Source of the DNA: JACVRW01 sp963728155
GTDB taxonomy: Bacteria; Actinomycetota; Thermoleophilia; Solirubrobacterales; Thermoleophilaceae
Assembly: GCA_963728155.1 (NCBI GenBank)
Contig: CAVSJF010000009.1
Span: forward strand, 248,001 to 312,000
Length of the DNA stretch: 64,000 nucleotides
Reading direction: 5' to 3'
The translations under genes and the position numbers were made by a program. Below the pieces are notes generated by a model, which was not told the origin of the DNA, ran no database searches, and was given only the letters and a program-made list of their open reading frames with translations. Of this stretch, positions 55,807 to 64,000 are shown one piece after another (the stretch's first letter is position 1; each line of letters starts with the position of its first letter).

Positions 55807-57262
55807 CTACACCCCGTAGAACGGCAGCCGGCCGCCGGCGCGGGCCAGGACCTTGCCGTAGAGCTCGCGCACCACGGCCGGGTGGCGCTCGGCGACGTTG
55901 TTGTTCTGGCCCGGGTCGGCCTTCAGGTCGAAGAGCCTGAAGTTGCTCGGCCGGTTGTAGGCCCACAGGGCCCAGCGCTCGTTGCGGATGAAGAAGGAGT
56001 CCGAGTAGCCCCCCCAGGCGTAGGGACGCTCGGGTAGAGGGCGGTCCTCGAAGGCCCTTGAGAGGTCGGCTCCGGTCATGGCCTCGGGCACAGGCACTCC
56101 GGCCATGGAGAGCACGGTCGGCGCGACGTCGTGGGTGGAGGCGAAGAAGTCGCTTCCGCGCCCGGCATGGCGGCGCCGGGGGTCGACCACGATGAAGGGC
56201 ACGTTGATCAGCGCGGGGTAGAGCGCCACCTGCACCTTGCCCGTCCAGCCGTGCTCGCCCAGCAGCACTCCGTGGTCGCTCACCAGCAGGATCACCGTCT
56301 CGCGCTCGAGGTCCATGCCTTCCAGGCGATCGAGCAGGCGACCCAGCCAGAGGTCGGTCATCGTCACCTCGGCGGAGTAGAGGTCGCGGATGCGCTGCAG
56401 CACCGGGCCGCGCTCCGCGGCGCCCAGCCAGTTGCTCGCCTTCCCGTAGCGCGCGGCATTCCCGGCTCGGGTCCGCGCCAGTCGGGATCGCCGTACTGCT
56501 TCAGGAACTTGGGCGGGGGTGTCCATGGCTCGTGTGGCTCGTAGGTGTCGACGAACAGGGCGAACGGCCGCTTCTCGGCCGCGTCGTCGAGCACTCTCAT
56601 GGCGTCGCGGAACACGCGGGCGGCATAGGTCTTGCGGGGGTCCTCCCAGAAGCGGCTGTTGGCCAGGTAGTAGCCCACTCGCTGGCGGGTCTTGGCGTCG
56701 TAGCTCGCGGGATGGAGCCAGTGGTTGAGGATCCGGTCGGGCACGCTCGACACCGGCTTGAGCCCGCCGATCTGCCCACCGGTTTGCACGAATCGGTTCA
56801 CGCTTCGGCGCAGCGGGCCGTACGGCCTCGAGAAGCCCAGGAACGGGTTGTCGGAACCACGTAGGCGGTCCAGTAGCCCGCCCGGCGCAGCACCGCCGGC
56901 AGCGCGCGGTCGACGTTGCGCAGGGGCTCCCAGCCCGGCGCCGGGACGAGCCCCCGGTAGTCGTGCCAGCCGCGGAAGGGGAACTGGCGGCGGCCGCTGA
57001 TGATCGAGTTGCGAGCCGGCACCGTGGGCATCGCCTCGGGATAGGCGTTGGGGAAGCGCAGGCCCTGTCTCGCCAGGGCCTCGATGTTGGGCATGCGGAC
57101 CCAGTTGTCGTATACCGCGTCGGCCCGAAGGGAGTCGACGATCACCACCAGCACGTTCGGCTGGTCCGGGCGCTGCGCGAACTGGCCCAGCTCGGACAAC
57201 ACGCCGCCGAGCGCCACGCCGGCGGAGCTCTCCAGAAAGCGACGGCGTAGGAAGACGGCCAC
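55807..57262 (-). CDS. Sulfatase-fold hydrolase with Thr in the nucleophile position, copy C, frameshifted
   Basis: About 485 residues after joining frames near 56858 and 56462. Tat-like start LRRRFLESSAGVALGGVL, NVLVVIVDSLRADAVYDNW, EAMPTVPARNSIISGRRQFP with Thr at the nucleophile site, FVDTYEPHEPWTPPPKFL, LVSDHGVLLGEHGWTGKVQV and AWGGYSDSFFIRNERWALWA. The C-terminus ends RLPFYGV, like PVYVS and PPFYQG of the other copies. It converges with copy B with ten bases between the stops. Confidence 0.75.
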
Positions 57263-57322
57263 GGAGGGATTGTCCGTGGTAGCGCGGCGCGAGTCCAGCG
57301 CGCCCAGGCGATCGCGGGCGGG

Positions 57323-57893
57323 CTAGCCGCGCGAGAGAGGCCGGTGGTGCGCCGACCCCAGGGCCTCGAGAGCGTCCTCGAGCACCGCCTGGGCTTCGTG
57401 ACCGGCCGCCTCCGGCCTCCGGCGCGGGCGCCGGGGCCTCGGGCTCTGCGGCCACCGGCTCCTCGCCCGCCGCATCCTCCTTCGGACCCCACGCGAAAAG
57501 CCGTGCGAAGAAGCCCGTCCTGCGCGGCAGATCGGGCTCCGGGGAGAAGATTTCCGCGCTGGGCTCGGGCTCGGGTTGCGGCTGCGGCTCGGGCTCGGCC
57601 TCCACCTGCGCGTTCAGCGTGACCTTGGTTCCCCAGCCGGAGGGCTCGATCATCACGGTTCCGCTTGCCGCATCGCCCTCCCAGGCGACCGTGTGCTCGG
57701 GCTCCAGCTTGGTGATCTTGATCTCGCCAAACGCCCCGAGATGGCGGGCCAGCCGCTCCACCTCGCTCAGCTCGCTCCCGCTCCAGAGCTCAGGGGGTGA
57801 CTTGACGCAGGAGTGCGCGGGGCGGTGAGCGTCTGGATCGCCCTTCGGCTTCGCCGGCGATCCGCCGGAGGCTTCCTTCTTCCTCGGGACCAA
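57323..57893 (-). CDS. Uncharacterised START/SRPBCC-like protein with acidic proline-rich tail, frameshifted
   Basis: A domain of about 80 residues (AHSCVKSPPELWSGSELSEV, GEIKITKLEPEHTVAWEG, GTVMIEPSGWGTKVTLNA) looks like a helix-grip fold, followed by a Pro/Glu repeat tail (EPEPQPQPEPEPSAE), a basic FFARLFAWGPKED patch and, after a frame change near 57420, EAQAVLEDALEALG. TTG at 57893 is used; a GTG at 57911 is an alternative. No name can be given. It lies upstream of sulfatase-fold copy C in the same direction. Confidence 0.6.
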
Positions 57894-57913
57894 GCCTTCG
57901 CCCGGGCTCACAA

Positions 57914-59647
57914 TTGCTCCGCGGCGCTTTGCCGCGCACTCCGCCTCGCCGCCCGCGGACTTGTCGTGGCTCTCTTGCGGGCGCCGGCGGCGAGCGCGCA
58001 GGGCCTGGCCCGCCCCGTGCCCGGGCCGCCCGATCGAGACGGACCGCATCGTCACCGGCGACTTCGGCGCCGAGCTGGCCAAGAGCTACGTCATGGTCCG
58101 TTCGACGTGCCGTCCGGCACGACGCAGGTGCGCGTCAAGTATTGCTGGGACCAGCCCGAGAGCGGCTCGCTCCGTCACACGATCGACCTCGGCCTGTAGG
58201 GACGCGCGGCCGGCCGGCCGGCCGTGGGGCCCGAAGCAGTTCCGCGGCTGGGGCGGCTCGAGCCATCCCGACGTCACGATCACGCGCCAGGGCTTCTCGA
58301 GCGAGGCGCAGTACCTGGCGCAGGCCGCGCGGCCACGTGCCCGGGCGCACGCAGCGCGGATTCGTGCCCGGGCAAGATCCCGCCGCGGCGAATGGGCCGC
58401 CGAGCTCGGCGTCGCGGCGGTCGATCACGCAGGCGGAAGGCGACGCCGACGGGCGGGTCCGCTGGCGCGTCGAGATCGCGCTCTCGAGCGATCCGGCGTT
58501 CGCGCCGAGCGCTATCGCCCGAAGCGATACGACCGGCAGCCGCGCGACCGCAGCCGGCTGGTACGCGGGCGACCGCCACGTCCACGCCGAGCACTCCGCC
58601 CTCGGCGACGCGACCATGCGCGAGATGTTCGACTACGCGTTCCGTCCGCTCGACGCGGGCGGCGCGGGCCTCGATTTCATCACGCTGTCCGACTACGTCA
58701 CGAGCAGCCACTGGGGAGAGATCGGCCGCTACCAGAAGGACTACCCCGGGCAAGCTCATCGTCCGCAGCGCCGAGGTGATCACCTACCGCGGCCACACGA
58801 ACAACCACGCGAGCGCCCACTACGTCGATCATCGACGCGGTCCCGTGTACGAGCGCGCCGCCGACGGCACGCTGACGCGTCGTGCGCGCGCCGACGCCGC
58901 CGCGCGAGCTCTTCGCCGAGGTCCACGCGCACGGCGGCTTGACGCAGATCAACCATCCGACGATCTTCCCGCCGTCGACGCCCGGCTTCGCGCGCCTCTG
59001 CCGCGGCTGCGCGTGGGAGCTACACGACGGCGAGACGGACTTCTCGCTGGTCGACGCGATCGAGATCCAGACCGGGCGCCGCGCTCCTCGGCACGGTCCC
59101 GAATCCGTTCACCGCGACCGCGATCGCGTTCTAGGAGGACGCGCTCGCCGCCGGCCATCACATCGCCGCGGTGGGCTCCAGCGACTCGCACGACGCCGGC
59201 CGCGTCGACGACGATCTTCGGCGCGCCGATCGGCGACGCGACGACGGTCGTCTACGCGCGCGAGCTCTCGGAGCGCGGCGTCCGGAACGCGGTCCAGGCC
59301 GGCCACACGTACGTGAAGCTCCTCGGCAACGACGGCCCGGACCTGCGCCTCAAGCCGCCCGTCCGTACGGAGGCCGCATCCCGGCGCGCCATCGTGCGGC
59401 GACGCTGGTGCGCGCGCCCGGGGGCACGCTTCCGCGTGCGCGTGACCGGCGGCGAGGGCCGCGAGCTGCTCGTGGTCAAGGACGGCGTGACCATCGCGAC
59501 GGTCCCGGTGACCGGCGACCCGACTTCGCGCTATCGCTTCGCAGGGTCTGGGTAGCGGGCGCTGGCGGGCTGCAGCTCCAGCGCGGCGACTCTCATCGAC
59601 ACCGTGTCGAGCCCGATCTGGGTCGAGCCGGGCCGGGGGAGCGGTAG
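57914..59647 (+). CDS. Secreted PHP-domain hydrolase, many frameshifts and one in-frame TAG
   Basis: CehA/PHP-type metal-dependent phosphoesterase family. The signal peptide region (RGLVVALL...APAASAQG) precedes VPSGTTQVRVKYCWDQPESG, QFRGWGGSSHPDVTITRQGF, the PHP core GWYAGDRHVHAEHSALG with DFITLSDYVTSSHWGEIGRY, GGLTQINHPTIFPP and GSSDSHDAG, and a C-terminal beta domain (GRELLVVKDGVTIATVPV). At least seven single-base corrections are required and a TAG at 59132-59134 interrupts IAF-EDAL. The start is a TTG, with low certainty. Catalysis would be hydrolysis of a phosphate or related ester outside the cell. Confidence 0.65.
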
Positions 59648-59670
59648 AGCGCGAGCGCTGCCGCCGCACC

Positions 59671-61282
59671 TCAGGCCTCCTGGTACTCCCCGAACTCCTC
59701 GCGCATCACGCCGGAGACCTCGCCGATCGTGGCGTGGTCCGCCAGCGCGGCGCGGATCGGCACGAGCAGGTTCTCCGTGCCGCGCGCCGTCTCGCGCAGC
59801 TCCTCGAGCCGCTTCGCCACGGCGTCCTGGTCGCGGTCGGCCTTGAACGCCTTCAGCCGCTCGACCTGGTCGTGCTCGGTCTGGGGGTCGACCTTCAGGA
59901 TCTCCACGTCGTCGATCTGGTCAGTCACGTACTCGTTCACGCCGACCACGATGTCCTGCTTGATCCGGTAACGCTCCGTGTAGCCCCAGGCGGACTCCTC
60001 GACCTCCGCGCGGATGAACGGGATAGCCTGACCGAGCCGCCGAGCTCCTCGACCTTGTCCATCAGCTCCTGGGCGCGCTCCTCGATCTCGTCGGTCAGAC
60101 CCTCGACGAAGTAGGAGCCGGCGAACGGGTCGACGGTGTCGGCCGCGCCCGACTCGTGGGCCAGGATCTGCTGCGTGCGGAGCGCGATCCGCGCGGCGCG
60201 CTCGGTGGGCAGCGCCAGCGCCTCGTCGAAGCCGTTCGTGTGCAGCGACTGGGTGCCGCCGCACACCGCGGCGAACCCCTGGAGCGCCACGCGCACGATG
60301 TTGTTCTCCGGCTGCTGTGCGCGAGCGTCACGCCGCCGGTCTGGGTGTGAAAGCGCATCGTCTGCGAGCGCTCGTCCGGCGCCGAAGCGCTCGCGCATGA
60401 TGCGCGCCCACATCCGCCGGGCGGCGCGGAACTTGGCGACCTCCTGGAAGACGTTGTTGTGGCCGTTGAAGAAGAAGGCCAGGCGGGGCCCGAACTCGTC
60501 GACCTCGAGGCCGGCGTCGATCGCCGCCTGCACGTAGGCGATCGCGTTCGCGAGCGTGAACGCCACCTCCTGCACCGCCGCGCAGCCCTTCTCGCGCATG
60601 TGGTAGCCGGAGATCGAGATCGTGTTCCACTTCGGGATCCGCTCCCGGCAGTAGGCGAACAGGTCCGTGGTCAGGCGCATCGCCGGCCCGGCGGATAGAT
60701 GAAGTTCCCGCGCGCGATGTACTCCTTGAGCATGTCGTTCTGGGTGGTGCCGCGCAGTGCCTCCGCCGCACGCCCTGCTCCTCGCCGACGAGCTCGTAGA
60801 GCAGCAGCAGGACGGCCGCCGGCGCGTTGATCGTCATCGAGGTCGAGACGTCGTCCAGCGGGATCTGGTCGAACACGCGGCGCATGTCGTCGATCGAGTC
60901 GATCGCCACGCCGGTGCGGCCCACCTCGCCTGCACAGCGGGTCGTCGGAGTCGCGGCCGAGCTGGGTGGGCAGGTCGAACGCCATCGACAGCCCGGTCGA
61001 GCCGTGCTCGATCAGGTAGCGGAAGCGCTCGTTCGTCTCGTCGCGGTGGCGTAGCCGGCGTACTGGCGCATGGTCCACGGCGCCCGCGGTACATGTCCGG
61101 GTGGATGCCGCGCGTGAACGGGTACTCGCCGGGGTGCCCAGGCGCTCCTCGAGCCCGGGCGCGGACGTCTGGCTCGTCGTAGTCGGGCCTCGATCTCGAT
61201 GCCGGAGTCGGTGAACCGGCGCGGATCGTCGGGGCCGACGATCGGCGCGATCCTCGGCTTGCTGCTCGGGCTTGGTGGCCAT
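59671..61282 (-). CDS. Acyl-CoA mutase large subunit (methylmalonyl/isobutyryl-CoA mutase type), frameshifted
   Basis: B12-dependent carbon-skeleton mutase substrate-binding chain, about 537 residues. Blocks in order: RYLIEHGSTGLSMAFDLPTQ, STSMTINAPAAVLLLLYELV, TQNDMLKEYIARGNFIYPPG, NTISISGYHMREKGCAAVQE, FFFNGHNNVFQEVAKFRAAR, IVRVALQGFAAVCGGTQSLH and DTVDPFAGSYFVEGLTDEIE. Length shows that the cobalamin-binding domain is on a separate small chain not in the window. At least six base corrections are needed, most between 60900 and 61200. With the carboxylase and sucCD it suggests a propionyl-CoA or branched acyl-CoA route to succinyl-CoA. Confidence 0.82.
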
Positions 61283-61348
61283 CGTGTCTCCAAGGATAGG
61301 TTCGGGTTAACCGATCTCAGCGGGGTCAGACCACGACGCCGCGACGGG

Positions 61349-61899
61349 GTGCTGGTCCTGATCACGATGGTGGCGGCCTTGTGGGTGGTCGAGATGGTTG
61401 ACGTGGCGCTCGATCACCGTCTCGACCGCTACGGCATCGAGCCGCGCGACGTGGACGGGCTCGACGGGGTGGTCACCGCGCCCCTTCCTGCACGTCGGCT
61501 TCGGCCATCTGATCGCGCAACACGGTTCCGTTCGTGGTGATGGGGGTGGTGATCGCGTTTGAAGGCCCGTGGCGGCTGCTCGGCGGTGACCGTGATCGTC
61601 GCGCTCGTGAGCGGGCTCGGCACGTGGCTGATCGCCGCCGAGGGCGACCAATCCATCTGGGCGCGAGCGGCGTGGTGTTCGGCTACGCGACCTACCTGAT
61701 CGCGCGCGGGGTCTTCAATCGCCGGCTGCTGGAGCTGGAGATAGGGGCGGCGGTAGCGGTGATCTGGGGCGGCGCGCTGCTGGGCGGGCTAGAGCCGCAG
61801 CGGGGCATCTCCTGGCAGGGCCACCTGTTCGGCGCGATCGGCGGCGTGGTGGCCGCCCGCGCGCTGGCTCGCCGCGCAAGCGCACCCGGCCGCCCGTAG
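61349..61899 (+). CDS. Rhomboid-family intramembrane serine protease, frameshifted
   Basis: About 180 residues with six likely membrane helices. The conserved first loop appears as VTAPFLHVGFGHLIA, the catalytic serine motif GxSG as HLGASGVVFGYATYLIARG, and the helix with the catalytic His as GISWQGHLFGAIGGVVAA. Frames join near 61480 and 61580. The start is uncertain; GTG at 61349 precedes the first hydrophobic helix (VLVLITMVAALWVVEMVD). It is followed by the MoaD-MoaE gene 11 bases on. Confidence 0.72.
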
Positions 61900-61909
61900 C
61901 ATCCGGCGC

Positions 61910-62560
61910 GTGGAGGTCACCGTCCGCCTGTTCGCGATGCTGCGCGAGCGCGCCGGCGCGCCGAGGTGACGCTCGAGCTGCCCGAGGGCGCGCGCGTGCG
62001 CGACGCGCTCGACGCGCTCGCCGGGCTGGCCGACGGCCTGCCGCTGGTGATGGCGGTCAACCGCGAGTACGCCGCCGAGGAGCAGGTGCTCGACCCGGGC
62101 GACGAGCTGGCGCTGATCCCGCCGGTGAGCGGCGGTCGACGAGGCCGCGCCCTGGGTGCGGGTGAGCCGCGAGCCGCTGTCGCTCGACGCGCTGGCCGCG
62201 CGCGTGCGCGACCCGCGCGCCGGCGCCGTGGTGACCTTCTAGGGCGTGACGCGCGAGGTCGAGCGGCTCGAGTACGAGGCCTACGTGGAGATGGCCGAGG
62301 AGCGGATGGCCGCGATCGCGGCCGAGGCGATCGAGCGCCACGGGCTGTGCGCGGCGGCAGTCGAGCACCGGGTCGGCGCGGTCCCGCTGTCGGAGCCGAG
62401 CGTGGTCGTCGCCGCGTCGGCGCCGCACCGCGGCGAGGCCTTCGCCGGCGCGCGCGAGATCATCGACCGCGTGAAGGCCGAGGCGCCGATCTGGAAGAAG
62501 GAGGTCGAGGGTGGCGAGGGGCGCTGGGTCGAGGGCACACAGCCGGAGCTGAGCTCGTAG
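61910..62560 (+). CDS. MoaD-MoaE fusion (molybdopterin synthase, MoaX-like), frameshifts and one in-frame TAG
   Basis: Both halves of molybdopterin synthase in one frame. The MoaD half (VEVTVRLFAMLRERAG, ELPEGARVRDALDALAGL, LDPGDELALIPPVSGG) ends in the GG that must be freed and thiocarboxylated; it continues without a stop into APWVRVSREPLSLDALAARV, GAVVTF, GVTREVERLEYEAYVEMAEE and KAEAPIWKKEVEGGEGRWVE of MoaE. MoaX of Mycobacterium has this layout and is cleaved after the GG. Base errors lie near 61960 and 62133, and a TAG at 62240-62242 falls at VTF-GVTRE where relatives have an amino acid such as Gln. Confidence 0.8.
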
Positions 62561-63153
62561 CCCGCGGCGGCGAGCGGAGCCGGCCAGGGAACCGAGCAGG
62601 AAGTCGACGCAGCTCGACGCGCTCGAGGTCGCGGTGGTCGAGCCAGTCGAGGATGGCGCCGTCTATGAACCACAGCCACGCGCGGGCGGCGGCGCGCAGC
62701 TCGGCGGCGGGTCGGCGCCGGCGCCGAGGCCGTCGAGGATGCGCTCTGACGTGTCGGTGCGCACCTCGGCGATCAGCGTCGCCCACCTCCGGCACGCTGC
62801 CGGCGCTCTCCATCAGCTTGCGGTAGGCCAGCTCGTTCTCCTCGATCCAGCCGAGGAAGGCGTCGAGGCTGGCGGCCAGGGCCTCGCGCCGGCGACAGGT
62901 CGGGGTCGGGCTGCGTGCGGCGGCCCACCTCCTCGGCGGCCTGCTGAAGCGTGGCGACGAAGAAGCTCGTGCTTGCTCGGGAAGTAGTGGTAGAGCAGCG
63001 CCTTCGAGATGCCTGCCTCGCGCGCGATGCGCGGCCATCGACAGCTCCGCGAAGGAGTGGCGCGCGAACAGCTCGGTGCTCCAGCTCGAGCAGCTGCCGC
63101 CGGCGCTCGTCGACCTGCAGGCGCGTGTAGGCGGGCTCGCCCACCGGCGGCAC
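62561..63153 (-). CDS. TetR-family regulator, many frameshifts
   Basis: Joined frames give YTRLQVDERRRQLLEL, TELFARHSFAELSMA (first HTH helices), FVATLQQAAEEVGRRTQPDP, LAASLDAFLGWIEENELAYR, LMESAGSVPEV and LRAAARAWLWFIDGAILDWL, a typical TetR with a ligand-binding domain. At least six corrections are needed, and the stop codon cannot be identified; the end near 62561 is an estimate. GTG at 63151-63153 is the likely start. Divergent from the glycosidase gene with eight bases between, so it may regulate that gene. Confidence 0.65.
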
Positions 63154-63161
63154 GCTATAGC

Positions 63162-64000
63162 TTGCGCCCGTGGCGGGTCGCACGCGTGCTCGCCCTGGCG
63201 GCCGTCGCGTCGCGCCGTCCTCGCCCCGGCGGCTGCCGCCGAGTCACGCGGGGCCGCTGCGCGCCGCACCACGGGAGCCTGGCGGCTGGCCTTCGAGGAC
63301 GCCCGCGGCCGCACGGTGCTGGCCGAGGCGCCGGGCTGGCGCCGGCCCACCGCGGCTCGGCTTCCGCACCCGGCCTCGCTGGGTCGCGCCACCCGGGTGA
63401 TCTCGAGCCGGCGCGCGGGCCGGCGCTCGAGGCCACGCTGGCCACGAACGATCCCGCCGGCCGGCGGCTGAGGTGCGGATCGCGCCCGACGGCGAGGGCG
63501 TGATCCGCTGACGCGCGCGGTCGACGGGCGGCGCGGCGTCGACGCACACGGGCATCGCGTTCGCGCGCCCGCGGCGGCGAGCGCTACCTCGGCTTCGGCG
63601 AGCGCTCCAACGCCGTCGACCAGCGCGGCCGCGAGGTCGAGAGCTACGTCGCCGAGGGCCCGTTCGAGGCCGACGAGCGCGCGCGTGGTGCCGGCTCGTT
63701 CGTCCCGCCTGGGGCTTCCGCCCGCGCGACGACGCCACCTACTTCCCGATGCCCTGGCTGCTCTCGACCGCCGGCTACGGCGTGCTGGTCGACAACACCG
63801 AGACGAGCCTGCTTCCGGCTCGGCACGGCGCCGCGGGCCTGGAGCGTCGAGGTCGAGGCGCCGCGGCTGCGGCCTGCGCGTGTTCGCGGGCCCGCGCCCG
63901 GCCGACGTGCTGCGCCGGCTGACCGCGCGCGGATCGGGCGCCAGCCGCCGCCGGCGGCGCCGTTGGTGCTTCGGGCCGTGGTACCAGCCGACCGGCGACG
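63162..64000 (+). CDS. Secreted glycoside hydrolase, GH31-like N-terminal part, frameshifted and cut by the window end
   Basis: A signal peptide (ARVLALAAVA) is followed by the GH31-type N-terminal beta domain: GAWRLAFEDARGRTVLAEA, RYLGFGERSNAVDQRGREVE, SYVAEGPFEADE, ATYFPMPWLLSTAGYGVLVD, NTETSLL and FAGPRPADVLRRLTA, ending at the window edge with WCFGPWYQPTGD, just before the catalytic barrel. Several base errors occur between 63180 and 63870. Expected activity is alpha-glucosidase or alpha-xylosidase type. TTG at 63162 is the best start. Confidence 0.7.

Noticed and set aside
58190..62245. UAG recoding (amber suppression) in the PHP and MoaE genes
   Set aside because: Other genes end normally at TAG (for example the dtxR gene), the region is full of base errors, and a third apparent TAG at 58197 disappears when one extra base is removed.
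57900..64000. A block of pseudogenes or a genomic-decay region
   Set aside because: Every gene is affected including housekeeping ones, breaks are single-base, and similarity resumes at once in another frame; decay would also show substitutions and deletions in active sites.

Overview
The window is a very GC-rich stretch (about 70% GC) from an actinobacterial chromosome. Gene content points to the class Thermoleophilia (Solirubrobacterales-like): a GpgS glucosyl-3-phosphoglycerate synthase, an IdeR/DtxR-type regulator, an AbiEi/DUF559 protein, a biotin carboxylase-BCCP fusion, and secreted proteins sharing an Arg-rich C-terminal module that ends in an 'ARD-AGN' motif. This placement is inference from gene families; there is no rRNA or other marker in the window. 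No tRNA, rRNA, CRISPR array, prophage or insertion sequence was seen.

Layout. 1-3.5 kb: a partial DEAH helicase facing a gpgS/HAD-phosphatase pair (glucosylglycerate synthesis). 3.5-4 kb: a gene-free gap with two hairpins and copy 1 of a nested palindromic repeat. 4-12.9 kb: glycerate kinase with a macro-domain protein, a YCII/ECF sigma pair, a PQQ-type sugar dehydrogenase, an ATP-dependent DNA ligase with an SDR, a DtxR regulator, a membrane protein and an aminotransferase. 12.9-16.5 kb: a solute-binding/VWA fusion with a coiled-coil partner, an NTF2-like protein and a truncated AbiEi/DUF559 gene that stops at repeat copy 2. 16.6-20.2 kb: sucCD and a HAD/MBL pair. 20.2-34.7 kb: a large secreted glycosidase-like protein, an MFS transporter, the acyl-CoA carboxylase alpha chain, two tandem secreted alpha/beta hydrolases, TetR/P450, DAHP synthase and a secreted beta-helix protein. 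34.7-40.4 kb: an assimilatory sulfur operon (sulfite reductase, cysH, cysD, cysN, then a TauE-type permease), with two CCCG...CGGG palindromes and repeat copy 3 upstream. 41-46 kb: ornithine cyclodeaminase family protein, a DUF3352-like lipoprotein, an SRPBCC protein and an acetate symporter pair. 46-54.3 kb: a long minus-strand run (amidohydrolase, sulfatase-fold protein, GMC oxidoreductase, carboxyltransferase, VOC protein, FAD monooxygenase). 54.3-57.9 kb: two more sulfatase-fold proteins and a START-like protein. 57.9-64 kb: a PHP hydrolase, an acyl-CoA mutase large chain, a rhomboid protease, a MoaD-MoaE fusion, a TetR regulator and a GH31-like glycosidase running off the end.

Two points colour everything else. 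First, at least twenty genes need single-base corrections to be read through, and the density climbs sharply after about 52 kb; essential and accessory genes are hit alike, so the pattern looks like residual indel error in the assembly and not gene decay. Many coordinates below are therefore composites of two or three frames. Second, three copies of a roughly 40-base nested palindrome (inner 7-1-7 inverted repeat GCATCCA-T-TGGATGC, outer TGG...CCA arms, polar GAGCTRCCA flank) sit in three separate gene-free gaps. This is the strongest candidate here for an undescribed element. Three sulfatase-fold proteins that carry Thr where sulfatases carry the formylglycine Cys/Ser are the best candidate for an enzyme group with an unexpected chemistry.

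Metabolically the pieces fit an aerobic heterotroph that handles acetate, propionate and branched acyl-CoAs (acetate symporter, acyl-CoA carboxylase alpha and beta chains in separate places, acyl-CoA mutase, succinyl-CoA ligase), assimilates sulfate through APS, makes glucosylglycerate and makes molybdenum cofactor.
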